The notes beneath the pieces were generated by a model. That model had not been told where the DNA came from. It searched no databases and saw only the letters and a list, made by a program, of their open reading frames with translations. From Lunularia cruciata (Eukaryota > Streptophyta > Marchantiopsida > Lunulariales > Lunulariaceae), in assembly GCA_948567375.1 (NCBI GenBank), contig OX419757.1:16306001-16370000 (forward strand): DNA of 64,000 bases. Reading direction: 5' to 3'. The translations under genes were made by a program, and so were the position numbers. Positions 14,245-25,115 of this stretch are shown here, in pieces. How positions within the stretch are numbered: position 1 is the stretch's first letter; each line of letters opens with the position of its first letter.

Positions 14245-14602
14245 TCATGGAGTTTGGTTAATCATCAAGATCCTTCTATTGCACGTGAACTTTGTGATGT
14301 ACTGATTCTTATGATATTAGTAGAATATCATAAGAATAAATCATGAGAAACATGATGTATTTTGGAAAATATCTCAAGTAGCAAAGTTATATTACTTTTA
14401 TACACTCCAGTATTCATAGTGGAGGTCATAACACAAAGAAGAATTCTTATTCTAAAAATTTCCATTTATGGGATCCAACTCCATTTCTGCTACCTTTGCA
14501 AATCAAGATCTTTTTCCTCATCTACATTCTCCACTTCACGTGCAATAGAAGGATCTTGATGATTAACCAAACTCCATGACCTCCACTATGAATACTGGAG
14601 TG
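14245..14602. repeat. Scrambled inverted repeat with an internal hairpin
   Basis: Positions 14,535-14,579 are the exact reverse complement of 14,245-14,289 (45 bases). Positions 14,577-14,602 are the exact reverse complement of 14,403-14,428 (26 bases). The two left blocks are 113 bases apart but their copies abut with a 3-base overlap, and their order is not what a simple palindrome would give. A perfect 14-base stem with a 5-base loop (14,305-14,337) lies between the left blocks. The block just before the right arm (14,498-14,538) is a direct copy of 14,972-15,012. The right part is therefore a patchwork copied from three nearby places. Confidence 0.85.
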
Positions 14603-14819
14603 TTGACCAGCCTAGGGAATCAAGAGAACTTTGGTATTGGCATCTTGCTAAATTTGATCCAAAAAATTAAGAAAATATGGTTCTCTCAAGATCTAATGAT
14701 AAGAGGTATGCAAACTCAACACCTAATTTTGAAATATAGATCTATATTGCGTACCTAACATATATCTGATATGAAAAACTTTTGGTGGGAAAATAACACA
14801 CACTGATTGCTATATATGG

Positions 14820-15260
14820 AGATAGGTGTATTGGGGAATGAAGATTTGGACAGCAAATAAGAAAATATGAGGTACCAACCATGGATCCATATATTCATTA
14901 AAGATAGAGGACATGGAGTATGTTTTCTTTACATAAGAAAAAAATGATCTTTTGCATTTGGTTATAAGATGGCAAATCAAGATCTTTTTCCTCATCTACA
15001 TTCTCCACTTCAATCATTGGATTAGAGCCTCTAGATGCAGGGAGAGGTGTTTTTGGAACCCATCTCACCACCAAATGAGAAAGAACCTTGTATTTCTTGC
15101 AGAAAGGAAACATGTTCCATATATATTGGGGAATGAGAATTTGGATAGCAAATATAAGGAACCAACCATAGATCCATCGATGAGCCAAAGATTAAGCACT
15201 TGGAGCATGTTTCCTCTATGTAAGAAATGCAAGGCTCCTTTGCATTTGGTGGTGATATGG
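14820..15260 (-). repeat. Diverged direct repeat with coding-like minus strand
   Basis: About 140 bases at 14,820-14,965 recur in diverged form at 15,115-15,260; both begin with TTGGGGAATGA. Between them, the minus strand reads an open stretch (about 14,898-15,188) with a low-complexity acidic segment (VENVDEEKDLDLPS) preceded by RWVPKTPLPASRGSNP. It looks like a linker from a mobile-element protein, but I cannot name the family. Stops and indels separate the pieces. Confidence 0.5.
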
Positions 15261-15299
15261 GTCTCTAGGACACCTCTCTACATCAAGTCCCACTATCTA

Positions 15300-16692
15300 A
15301 GACTAGTCATACAAGCATGACTACAGTTTGGGAAGATTGATGATTTTCTCTTTAGTGCAATTTCTTTGCATTAGAGGACACATATCGTTAGGATTATATA
15401 GATGATGCTTCCCAATCTTTTCATATTGTTATATATGGCTCACATTGCCTATCTTCAAAGGTCAATACTATGTAGCAATCCAAAAATAAATTAAAGTCTA
15501 TATCTCTAATATTACAACTGAATCCATAAAATATCAAAGCATAATCTTGTTGAGTGAAAATACTCAATTAATATTTTAGATTAGTGAATTCACTTATTAC
15601 AATAAGTGAAGAAAAATTCTATCAACCAATAACGGCTTGGAAATTATTGTTCTAGTAGGGACCTAAATTTTAGTATGAAGTATAGTAATATTGCTCAATA
15701 ATTCTGGCATCTCATGAAGCAATGATGAAGTTAGGTATGCTTACTTATTATGTTTAGCTTACTGATCGTGTTTAATGTTTTGGGACTCCTAGCTTCATTG
15801 TGCAGAATAGAATATACACTATCTAGTCCAATCACACTTTATTCTACTCTGTAAGTCTCCTTAGTATATTTTGTTTGGTTCTCTTTGTCTTCTCCTTTAT
15901 TTATGCTTAGTTTTTGGACAAGGCTTGCTTATTTTCATCAAATGAATTTGATCTTTATACATTCTATATGCTATTTAGGAAGCCAATAACTTTTTTTCTC
16001 ATGATCCCTTTTTTGCATGCTAATCATTAGATTTTTTTCCTCTTGTCCTTCAACAATTTAGATAAGGTTTAACTTATCCTTGCATTCTAGATTTTTGCAG
16101 CCTTTTCTTTCTTACAATTCTTCTTGCTTGTGTATGCATGTGTCAAGTTTGGTGTGGTCAAGTAAGTGGGGTTTTAGGTCACCCATTCTATGAATGGATG
16201 TTGCTCCCACTACTCCAATAACACCTTCATAGTACATTGGTGCATTTAGCTGCATGTGCCAATTGCCTTCTTAGTTCAATAAGAAACAAGGGTCTTTCTA
16301 TACAAGTTGATAGGACCAACTAAGTTTGCATAGCTTTTTAAATGCATCTTATAGCTCTTAGCTAAATTGATTATGCTTGCATCTACTTCCTTATCTTATC
16401 TTTAATTTAACTTCTTCTTGCTATAATTTAGTAAATGTTATTGCATCCACTAGTTAATAATTTATTTTTTAATTGATGCATTTCTTATTTCCATCTTCTT
16501 GTTGACTACATCTTTTATTCTCAATTATGTTGTTTATGGTTCAACATCTACTTCCACTTGCTTATACATCCATAGCTAAATGGCTTCTTGCTTTCATCCA
16601 CATGTTTTTTTCATCTACTTGTGTATTGCATCCACTCACTAATACTTGAATGATGTCTTACATATCAAGATTTGTACACAACATACATTTAT
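15300..16692. other. AT-rich DNA, nothing recognisable
   Basis: No reading frame above background, very few CpG dinucleotides, and scattered TTTCTT/TTGCTT runs. It abuts the left terminal repeat of G1 and is probably older repeat DNA. Confidence 0.5.
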
Positions 16693-17292
16693 GTAAACAT
16701 CATACACTATAGAAGCAAAACTCATATAGAAAGTCATACACAAACTTTAAAGTGCCACAATAATTAGATGATCAGAACTTAGATCTCAACACTCAATACT
16801 TTCCATAAAAGTCCCCAATTGCACCATCAAGCCACACTCACTGTAGTTAAGAAAATCCAAGTTCCACTCACATGCCTCTATCCACCATAGCCAGGAGCTT
16901 GAAGGCTTAACATAGAAGAAGTGAACTCTCTAGAGCTATAGTTCAAAGGTATACCCCCTAGGATGGCTAGGGAATCTAGCCCAATGACATGTCCAATAGC
17001 CCAATTGATAATATTTGATGGTGTGAATGATCTAAATAGCAACTCTTATGGTGCAATAAAAAAAGCTTGATGTAGTATCTGGCTGCCACTAAGTAGTCCT
17101 TAGGTAGCTGTTGATACAATGGTGATTGGCAAAGCTTTTTCTATAACATCCTAGAAAACTAGCTTTGGCACTACAAATGTGGTAACAACTATCATGCATA
17201 TATACATCACTAGATAATATACATCATTGTCAACATCATACACTATAGAAGCACAACTCATATAGAAAGTCACACACAAACTCCAAAGTGCC
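16693..17292. repeat. 64-base direct repeats flanking the left G1 terminal repeat
   Basis: Positions 16,693-16,756 and 17,229-17,292 match at 59 of 64 bases by eye. They lie immediately outside and inside the segment (16,762-17,187) that matches the right-hand G1 terminal repeat. This is too long for a target-site duplication and suggests a local duplication or a recombination event at the element edge. Confidence 0.75.
16762..17187 (-). repeat. Left terminal repeat of G1 (3' LTR)
   Basis: It matches 40,765-41,141 in the same orientation, with shared blocks around GGAATCTAGCC, GCCACTAAG.AGTCCT and CATCCTAG.AAACTAGCTT. On the minus strand it begins near TGTTACC (17,187). Divergence is high and small indels are common, so the inner edge is approximate. 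Confidence 0.65.
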
Positions 17293-17430
17293 TAATTGCT
17301 CCTCTTGTTGCTGGTTAGGTCCTCTAAATCCAAATAGCCATCTACTCTAAGTATGTCATATGTTCTATGGTGGGGAAAAATCAGGAGGCCAAGTGCTATT
17401 GAGCCCCATTGCTAGTTGTCTATTTGCAAT

Positions 17431-17800
17431 CTACACCACATAATTAGCTATAGTGTCATGTATGGCAAGGACATAGCCATTGCCCTTGAGGATGTACCAT
17501 GAGATGAGGGGTAAAACATGCCATATGCCCCACCTTCTTGAACAATTATCACACACAAACATAGTAGTAGCTCCACCAGAAGAATCATATAACAAACATT
17601 GTAAGCCTACACATACAAGTGCCAAGCTTGCATCCATTGTGCCATAAATGTTTGGGAGGTGGGATGGAACATAATTGTGCAAATGATCCTTCCAAACAAC
17701 ACCATCATGTCTTTCCAACATGAGGACTCCATAAGGTAAGCCACATACACTCTCAAGTTAGTGTGACCTATAGTCACATCAAGAGTCATTGGTGTATTTT
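17431..17800 (-). pseudogene. G1 C-terminal region with a PHD-finger-like cysteine cluster
   Basis: This open stretch lies just downstream of the integrase relic in the same element. It reads a segment with GHTNLRVYV, then (after a frameshift near 17,720) HDGVVWKDH and HLPNIYGTMD, then CVGLQCLLYD followed by VCDNCSRRW..WH. The spacing C-x2-C ... C-x2-C-x4-W ... H is that of a PHD or related zinc finger in which later ligands have decayed; the expected final W-x-C-x2-C is represented only by weak remains. PHD fingers bind histone tails, so an intact ancestor could have used it for chromatin targeting, as chromodomains do in other gypsy elements. That role is inference, and a DNA-binding or structural zinc cluster is the alternative. 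Confidence 0.5.
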
Positions 17801-18089
17801 ATTGTAGATATATATATATATATATAATCACCAAGATAAAATTGATAGATCAAGGAATATAACCCATAACCTCCCCCTTGAATCATGGCATAATGTAAGG
17901 TATCTCTATGCTAAGCAATTGCTAAGTTCTTAAATGTTATCGGTATCACTCTCCAAAAGATCTCTACCAGCCTAAAAACATGGACTCATTGGTATATCCA
18001 AATCACCCAAGTCCAAAACTACAGTAACATCATGGAAAATGGTTGTAAATTTGGATCTTGTCTAAAGAGGCAGAAATAAGGAGAGAAGA

Positions 18090-18760
18090 ATCCTAAGAAG
18101 GATTGCCAGCTGAATTGATAGCCCCTAGCCAACCAAGGCAACTAGAGATCCTAATCTCCCAAGTGGCCCCTCTATAAACCATACTTTCATAATCCTCTCT
18201 TCACCATTTGAACAACTCTCTATACTAAACCATTTACCTCAAGTTAACCTTGAGATGTAGTATGGTGATCAATCAAGACCTTGTCACACAAGACGTGAAA
18301 CTTTCCCAAGAACACTATACCTTGATCAACCAAGACCTCAACTAGTGCACCAAAATGACTAAGAACCCAATCTAGAAATGAGTAAGTTGTCTATTCCCAA
18401 GACTTATCATGAAATGCCACCAACTCAATCAAGTTAGAGAAGTGCTCCGCCATAACCAAAACATATAGATGATGTCTTATGGGCCCACAAAGTCCAAAGT
18501 CCAAACTCCAATGGTAACCCAACTCCATGATAGGTAGTGGGTGTAACTATGGCATATGAGCATTGAATGATGCTCTAAATTGGTTACAAACCACACATTT
18601 GGTAGCAAATTGCTACACATTGGTATGCATATCATGCCACCAATAATGACTTTGAAGTAAGCTACATGTCCACTTTACTCCAAAATATCCTAACTCCTCA
18701 TGAGCATGCCGTACCAATGTGATCTCTTAGATGGAAGGAGTACTACTTGCACTCTACCAT
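18090..18760 (-). pseudogene. G1 integrase relic
   Basis: Read on the minus strand, the zinc-binding part shows HAHEELGYFG followed by CVVCNQF (18,577-18,600), equivalent to the HHCC box with one His changed. The catalytic core follows: a first Asp in WSLDF (about 18,490-18,510), a second Asp in LIDQG (about 18,320-18,335), and HTTSQG leading to the segment where the catalytic Glu is expected. There the sequence reads GLV-stop-RVVQ, so the Glu codon seems to have become TAG (about 18,222). Several further stops and frameshifts are present. The enzyme would have inserted element cDNA into the genome; this copy is dead. Confidence 0.75.
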
Positions 18761-19189
18761 CCTCCCATACCTAAAGAAGATTTTTGCACTCCAATTTAAA
18801 TTTCATAGCTCCCAAAAGGATACAATCTCTCCTTGGCACTTATTTTGTCACCCACAATACAAATAAAAAGATAGTCCATCACCAAGACATCATCATGAAT
18901 ATCTTGTTGACCCATACTAATATCTCTACTCTCTAGATCAAAGACCTCAATAACTCCTCATGTCTTTATTGAGAGAGATACCACCAAAGCCCCAATACCC
19001 AATCAAAATACACAAAAGATAAATGCATGCCAAGTTGATACCATCTTCTCATATATCCCACCATGCTAATGTGCTCTTCTCTGCTTATGTTGGCTAGTAT
19101 ATGGGTTCTACTCAACCCATCTACTTCACAATTCACCACTCCATGTCTATGAAAAATCTTGAAGTCATAATCTTGTAAAATCAGAGCCT

Positions 19190-19574
19190 ATCATGCAAGC
19201 TTCCTTGAAAGCTTATTGGTTTCCGTCAACCACTTCAATGGTTGATGATGAATGATAAAAGTGAGGTGGTTCCCAAACAAGTAACATTAGAAATGTGCTT
19301 CTGCCCACACTATTACTAAAAAATCCTCCTCATATGAATTGTACTTGGCCTTTGTTGAATTGTTGGAGTGACTAGCATAGGCCACCACAAACTTCTTCTC
19401 CTCACCATCCTATTGGGTGAGCACCACTCTAAGCTCTAATGTTTTCTCATCAATATGAACTTGGAATGGATATCTTTTAATTGGCCTCCTAAGGACAGGG
19501 GAGGATATAAGCTTCTTCTTTAGCTCCACAAAAGCTCTCTTATTATCATCTCCCAAACACAACTCTTGTGTAAG
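19190..19574 (-). pseudogene. G1 reverse transcriptase connection and RNase H relic
   Basis: The minus strand reads KRAFVELKKKLISSPVLRRP, then FQVHIDEKTLELRVVLTQ, then KKFVVAYASHSNNSTKAKYN, then HLTFIIHHQPLKWL and NKLSRKLA. These are the classic Ty3/gypsy RT-RNase H signatures, ending in the RNase H strand before the integrase. The domain begins abruptly at the edge of insertion I1. The sequence at the edge continues in sense with the RT fragment that resumes at 25,116, so the two are halves of one gene. Confidence 0.85.
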
Positions 19575-20079
19575 TGTAACAACCTAGCAAACACCAAATT
19601 GAAGCATTTTAGTAAGTGATACTTTGATCCTAAGAAGATATGGGTAAAAAATGGCAAATATAAAAGAAAGTGCCATATTTGAGTTTAATACTGACTATTC
19701 AACCTCTTGGATAGAGACAACTCCTAGACAAGGGCAAAGAAATCAAGAAGATACACTATGACAAACAACAAAGTAAGAGCAATTACACTAAGGAATATAA
19801 ATCCAAGGAACACCAAGAAAGTGATGGTTTAATCCAATGGTGCAATTGCCTTCTTAAGAAAATTCCTTTGGAAGAAGTTCCTTAAGAAAATGCCCTTGGA
19901 AGGCTCACATGCTATCCAAGGATGAAAAAAACCTAACTTCCTCAATAGGACCAATTACATTTTGGTTTTAATCATTGAAACCTAAAAAATCAAATAATAA
20001 AATCAAATTTGTGAAAACAAGAATCAACCAAATTTTATTATTACCATCGTTACAAGTTGGATTCTTGTTCTTTGTCATC

Positions 20080-21600
20080 CTCTTCATACTATTGAACACT
20101 AAATTAATTGAAGCTATTGTAGTTGGTCTTTATGTAGATAAGCTTTGTGACTTTATCAATGCTCAACTTGTTCCTCAACTTTGAGTGAATGAACCCAAAG
20201 GTAGAGAAGTTCTATTTAGATGCTATGGATGATGCAACTAGAGAACAAATCATACTTGTGATTTGCTAAAGGTTTGGATACTTGAGACCATCCATCTGCT
20301 AATAGTAATTGGCATCTTGCTTCCTTCCTTCATCATTTAGAACTTAAACCTATTCAAACTCTTCTTCCTTTTGGGATCAGTGAGATAATCAGTCAACTCA
20401 TAATACATAACCTCTTTCTGTTCTTCAATAGTTGGTTCCTCTTCATTTGGAAGGAATGAGTAAATGAATTGTTCCAACCTATGATGAACCTTCAATTGAT
20501 CTCTTTGTATTCCCTCACCAACATATCCTAGATCAAGAATGTAAGCTATTCCATGCTCATGATCATACATAAACTTTACTTGATAACCGACCAAGCCTAC
20601 CAGATACTCTATCTCCAATTTCATTAGTCCCTTGATCATCTTTAGATCATTTTGCAATTTGCAAAACATATGGTATACATCCAATAGAGGAGCTAAATCA
20701 TTTTAGACATACTGGATCCACTTTTCAATAAGAGCACATATTTCTATTCCCTTTTTAGGTTGGTTACAAATTTATCATTTTGTTACAATGTCCTTAATAT
20801 GCCATCTTTATTGTTTTTCATTGGTGCTCTAAGAGATGGTCTTTTTTTTTCACCAATGCATTGATGATTGTGTCAGATTTCAGCAATCACTAAAAGCACC
20901 AATTGATAGTTCCCAACAAGTCAAATCTGATGCTACTAAACACTTCACCTTCTTTTGCTCCTACTCGTGGTTCAGTCTTGCCTTGATGGCATGATGGTTA
21001 TGGAAGAAACTTGCAGCATCCTTGCAATAATTGGTAAAGTGCAATAGATATTTGAAAGGATAGTTGTCCAAATATGTTGCAATAGCTAACCCATTCTTCT
21101 TTGTTGTGGTGGCTGAAAAGATATTCTTGACTATCACATAGAGCCCTTGAAAAAAATATGCATAGAACTTGGTTGGAAAATTTGGCCCACAACTTTTAAG
21201 CGGCCTTGTTAGTGGTCGTGTTGACAATGTAGGCTCCACATGTGGTAAACTTGATACTACTAAAAAGTTGTCCAAAATCACTAGCAATCCAATCAGCATC
21301 ATGGGACTGCTCTCTTGTGGCAATAGACTCCAAGAAGAAAATAAATGTTAGAGATACTACCATGTAGTTTACAATGGGATCATTGGATATTTTTGACCAA
21401 GCATTGTTGTCAAGCATACATATGTTTCAAGAAGAGATACTAGTTTGCAGATCCTCTTCTTCAGCATGCCATGAAAAAAATCCAATAGATTTTCATCCAA
21501 TAGTTGTAGATTTAGAAGCTTTATATGTGATTGATATATTTGAAATGCTTTCAATAGATGACTTTCAATAGATGCTCAATCCTCTAGAAGGAAGTTTTGG
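20080..21600 (-). pseudogene. hAT-family transposase relic
   Basis: Order on the minus strand: a segment with WSKISNDPIVNYM and ESIATREQSHDADWIASD (21,220-21,420), then FHNHHAIKARLNHE (about 20,965-21,010), then EHGIAYILDLGYVGEG (about 20,500-20,560), then a C-terminal block GRFSRFGFIHSKLRNKLS ending in LIYIKTN (about 20,100-20,240). The last block is the conserved hAT dimerisation region and the earlier ones match the DUF659/RNase H-like part of plant hAT proteins. Frames shift several times and stops are present. No hAT-type terminal inverted repeats or 8-bp duplication were recognised, so whether it was nested in I1 or belonged to it is open. Confidence 0.7.
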
Positions 21601-22889
21601 TGATGTAGTAGTGAAGCAAAATGTTCTTGTATAATGAACTCTACTCAGCTTTTCTCAGCTTCAGAATGGAGAATTGGCACATGGTCCTCTAAGAACAAGA
21701 AGCAATATGGCCAAATGGACAACAAACTAATGGTGAATCCATAGCTCTTTCTTGTAGTCCATTCTGTGTCCTTAGATCTCGTTCTTGATTTTCACCAATC
21801 AGGCCAGTCTTCAAGATTGGTATTGTTCATCAAGATAAGGAACTGCCAACATTTCTTCATGTCAGTGATGACTTGTTCATTCTTCTTGTGATATTGGACA
21901 ATTTTACTACAATGCACTTAGTTATGATTGAATTGTGGAGATCAATTGCATCCATGAAAATTCTTCAGATTCTGGATTTAGATCATCCTCTCTTCTTTTG
22001 AATGTTAATATCTCCAACCTCTTCTTCAATGATCTGAGCTTGTTCATTGTCATTGTAATGGAAGATATATCTCCCAAAGTTAATAACCATTAACTTGGGA
22101 AGATGTATCTTCCATTACATCATATTCAATCTCTATGATATTTGAGTCCAACATTCCAAAAATAAGAGTTTTATTTGAGCTCTTTAGAATGAATTTGAAC
22201 ATGAATAAAGAAAAACCTAAAATGATCACATGATTAGGTTTTTATTAGGTTTTTATTTATTTAAAACCTAATAAAATCTAATCTATTAAAACCTAATATC
22301 CTAATCTTTGGTATTATCCTTCCTAAGGGAAACTACTTCCTTTTCAAGGCACATGACTTTTAAAGATATTTGCTCCTTCCAAAGACCTAGTTTACACTCA
22401 TGACAAGAAGCAAAGTGTTCTACCTCTTTCAAGGCACTTTTGTTGATAGAGTGCAAGATCTTTGTGAGAGTCCCTTACTCCAATTACATACTTCAATTAC
22501 TAGCAACACAACATTGAAAACATAGTGAAATCTCATTATTTTATTGCATCAAAATGACCATGATAATGCTAAGGATCAAACACACAAAGCATTGGGCAAT
22601 TTTTACTATGATATTTTGTTGAGGCATGAACCAGATTAAGAGTCATTTCATCAATCAAATGATGAGTAGCCTAAGGGTGCTTCACTTTACTAAAAAATTG
22701 CTCTAATTGAACAAAGAAGTACTTTGAATGTTGGACCTAAATATTCACAAGCATTAGGGAATTCTAGGAAGGAACTTAACAAAATAGCCACCACCCAAGA
22801 TGGAGAAAAAAAGAAAGTACTAACTAACTATCCTTTTGAGGCACTAATGGTCCTATGGCATTAGGCAGAAACAAAGGAAGGGGTACTGA

Positions 22890-24645
22890 TGTGGTCAGTT
22901 GCCATTGCAATTGCTCCATTGCATTGTGAGCTAGCTTGTTCTCCAACATTGAATTTACCCTCGATACCTCCAATTCCTTCCTCAAACCATTGATCTATTG
23001 AAGGTGTTTCTTCTCAAGGACTTTGGTTAGCTTCTAAAGGCTTGCCAAATTCTCTTTCAAGAGTGTGTTCTCTCCTTCCAAGTTTGCCTTCTCATCTTGT
23101 CATGATTGGTGAAGATCATCCAACTCTTCCGTTACTGCCTCATTTGCAAAGTGGACATTGCATTAGCTTCCTTCATTGTTTCTACTCTCTCTTTAAGCTT
23201 AGTTTCTCTAGCTCCTTGTGGTGGAGTAAAACTTCATTCTGCAATGCTTGCTCCTCTATCTCCTTGTTCTCCAACTAGATATACATTGTGGATACTATAA
23301 ATGAGTATCTATAGATATTTTGGTACTTTCTCTTATATTGGGCATAATATGTATCAAGAGTAAGAGTCAATGGCACAAGAATATCACATGCATATCAAAC
23401 TCCAAGCATAGATTTCAACACTACTTTCTCCTCATGTGCCCTCAATTTGTGCACAAGCTTATCAAAACCTAACGGTATGGCTTTTGATTGTATCTCATGT
23501 AGACCATCCATCCTCTTGGGAGATTTTTGCAAGGATGGGAGACTTGGGATGAAGGCATTGGTCCTCCTCTTCTTATGGCTTAGATTTTGAAGTCTTATCT
23601 CTACCCTTTGTCTAGACAAGAGTAGTCATCAATAATTCCCCAAAAGAACCCACTGGCTCATTTGGCACATCCTTCTTTGACTTCTCACATTCCTCATTGG
23701 GTGCAAGGTCTTCTTCTTGGTCCTCATCCAAGTTAATCTGCTCTACATTGAGAGGCTTGTCATCTTCTCTTCCTTTGGGAAGATCCTCTTCTCCTTTGGA
23801 TTTTGCCATTGAGCTCTCTTCTTCTTCCTAGTAGATGTATTGCAAGGAGTGGTAGTCTCAAACAACTTGCACTTCTTCTTCTTAAGAGGTGATACAAACT
23901 CCCCTACTTGACATGTACTTCACATCAACTTTTTGCATGTCATCCAATTTTTGTTCTCTAAAAGGTCAACATCAAAGTATTCTTGAAACACTTCATGCCT
24001 TGGGAATTGTTCCTTCTTCTCCATGATAAGCAATCCATGTCCAATGTAGAAATGAACAATAAAATTCATAAGTAGTGAGGTCTTGGTCCCTCAAGGTCAT
24101 TGTACATGGTTTGGGTGTGCTGATTGAAGAGTCTCCAATCAATCAGGTCATGATTGAACATATGTTTGAAGAAGGCCACCATTGCATTCTATAGATATTT
24201 AGTCCTTATGGGAATAAAAATTTCATGAGAGCTCCTACAAGGGCCTTCTGCACCAAATTCTTGTAATCTATAACCAATCACTTATTCTTCATGCTCTTCT
24301 TCTTCATGAGACCTTCTCAAGGTGCTTCTTCATCTTCTTACTCAAAGACAAGACCTGGATTCAAAAGTAACCCATTGGTATGCCATACACTCTCACCCAA
24401 TAAAACTCTCCAATGGTAGGGTGTCAAAGCACTCACTCAAGCTTAAAAACTCTCAAATACAATAATTCCCAAGCCATAGTCATTGGATTGTACTCCCAAT
24501 TCCACAAGAGGAAGATGAGTTTCAATTTCTTTAGGACCTTTTGTGCTAATATTTCACATGGATTGACTATAGGGGTTTTGAGATTCAAATCAATCTTTTT
24601 GTTTCTTTGATGCACTCCTCTCAGCATTTTGGTTACTACAAACAA
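22890..24645 (-). pseudogene. Coiled-coil ORF1 relic of I1
   Basis: Pieces at 24,433-24,645, about 24,050-24,180, 23,612-23,809, 23,395-23,619 and 22,950-23,280 read in sequence on the minus strand. The 24.1 kb piece carries FFKHMF..DLIDW..PHY, the same pattern as 9,313-9,421. The 23.6-23.8 kb piece is very acidic and lysine-rich, and the last pieces are heptad-like (NLEGENTLLKENLASL). The order (compact motif, charged linker, coiled coil) matches the element at 8.5 kb. Function unknown; it is mobile-element derived. Confidence 0.6.
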
Positions 24646-25115
24646 TGATCAAACCAAATTGACATCCAAAGAAACTTGCAGTGTACTCTCTTGATTGTTG
24701 CTGAATCATTGGAAGCCTAGTCAAACAAACGTGAAGGAAATTGCAAATCATTGAACCACTTCAATCAAAGTGCTCTTCCTTATTCTTTTGGTTTCTTGCA
24801 TCCTAATTTTATTTAGTCACCAATTGCTATCCTCATGTATCACCCTTGGAGGTCATGCAATTTAGGTAGTACCAAATGGACATTCTAAAATCTGGTACAG
24901 ATTTCAATGTCCTTCCAAAGAGGCATGCGGCCTTCCAAAGGCATGGTTTTTCCTTCCTAAAGGAGAACAATTTTCCTCCAAAGGAAACTAAAACAAGTCC
25001 TCACTCTTAAAGGAGGTAAATACATAGAGTTTCATACTTTCTCCTTCTAGTAGGCATCTTTTTGATACAAAAGAAGTAAAAGAATATTAAAATATTGACA
25101 TTTCTTGATACCACA

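Larger units (their letters stand above)
19575..25115 (-). mobile_element. I1: 5.5 kb insertion splitting the G1 pol gene
   Basis: Left edge TGTAACAACC (19,575) and right edge GATACCACA (25,115) interrupt G1 exactly between RT (ending at a KALTKLT stretch) and RNase H (starting TQELCLGDD). The 5 bases outside the edges are GTAAG and ATAAA, identical except for two G/A transitions, which fits a decayed 5-bp target duplication and TG...CA termini. Inside are a coiled-coil ORF1 relic (22.9-24.6 kb) and a hAT transposase relic (20.1-21.6 kb), both minus strand. No long terminal repeat pair was recognised. Near-terminal segments around 19,850-19,915 and 24,910-24,975 look roughly inverted to each other. 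Confidence 0.6.
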
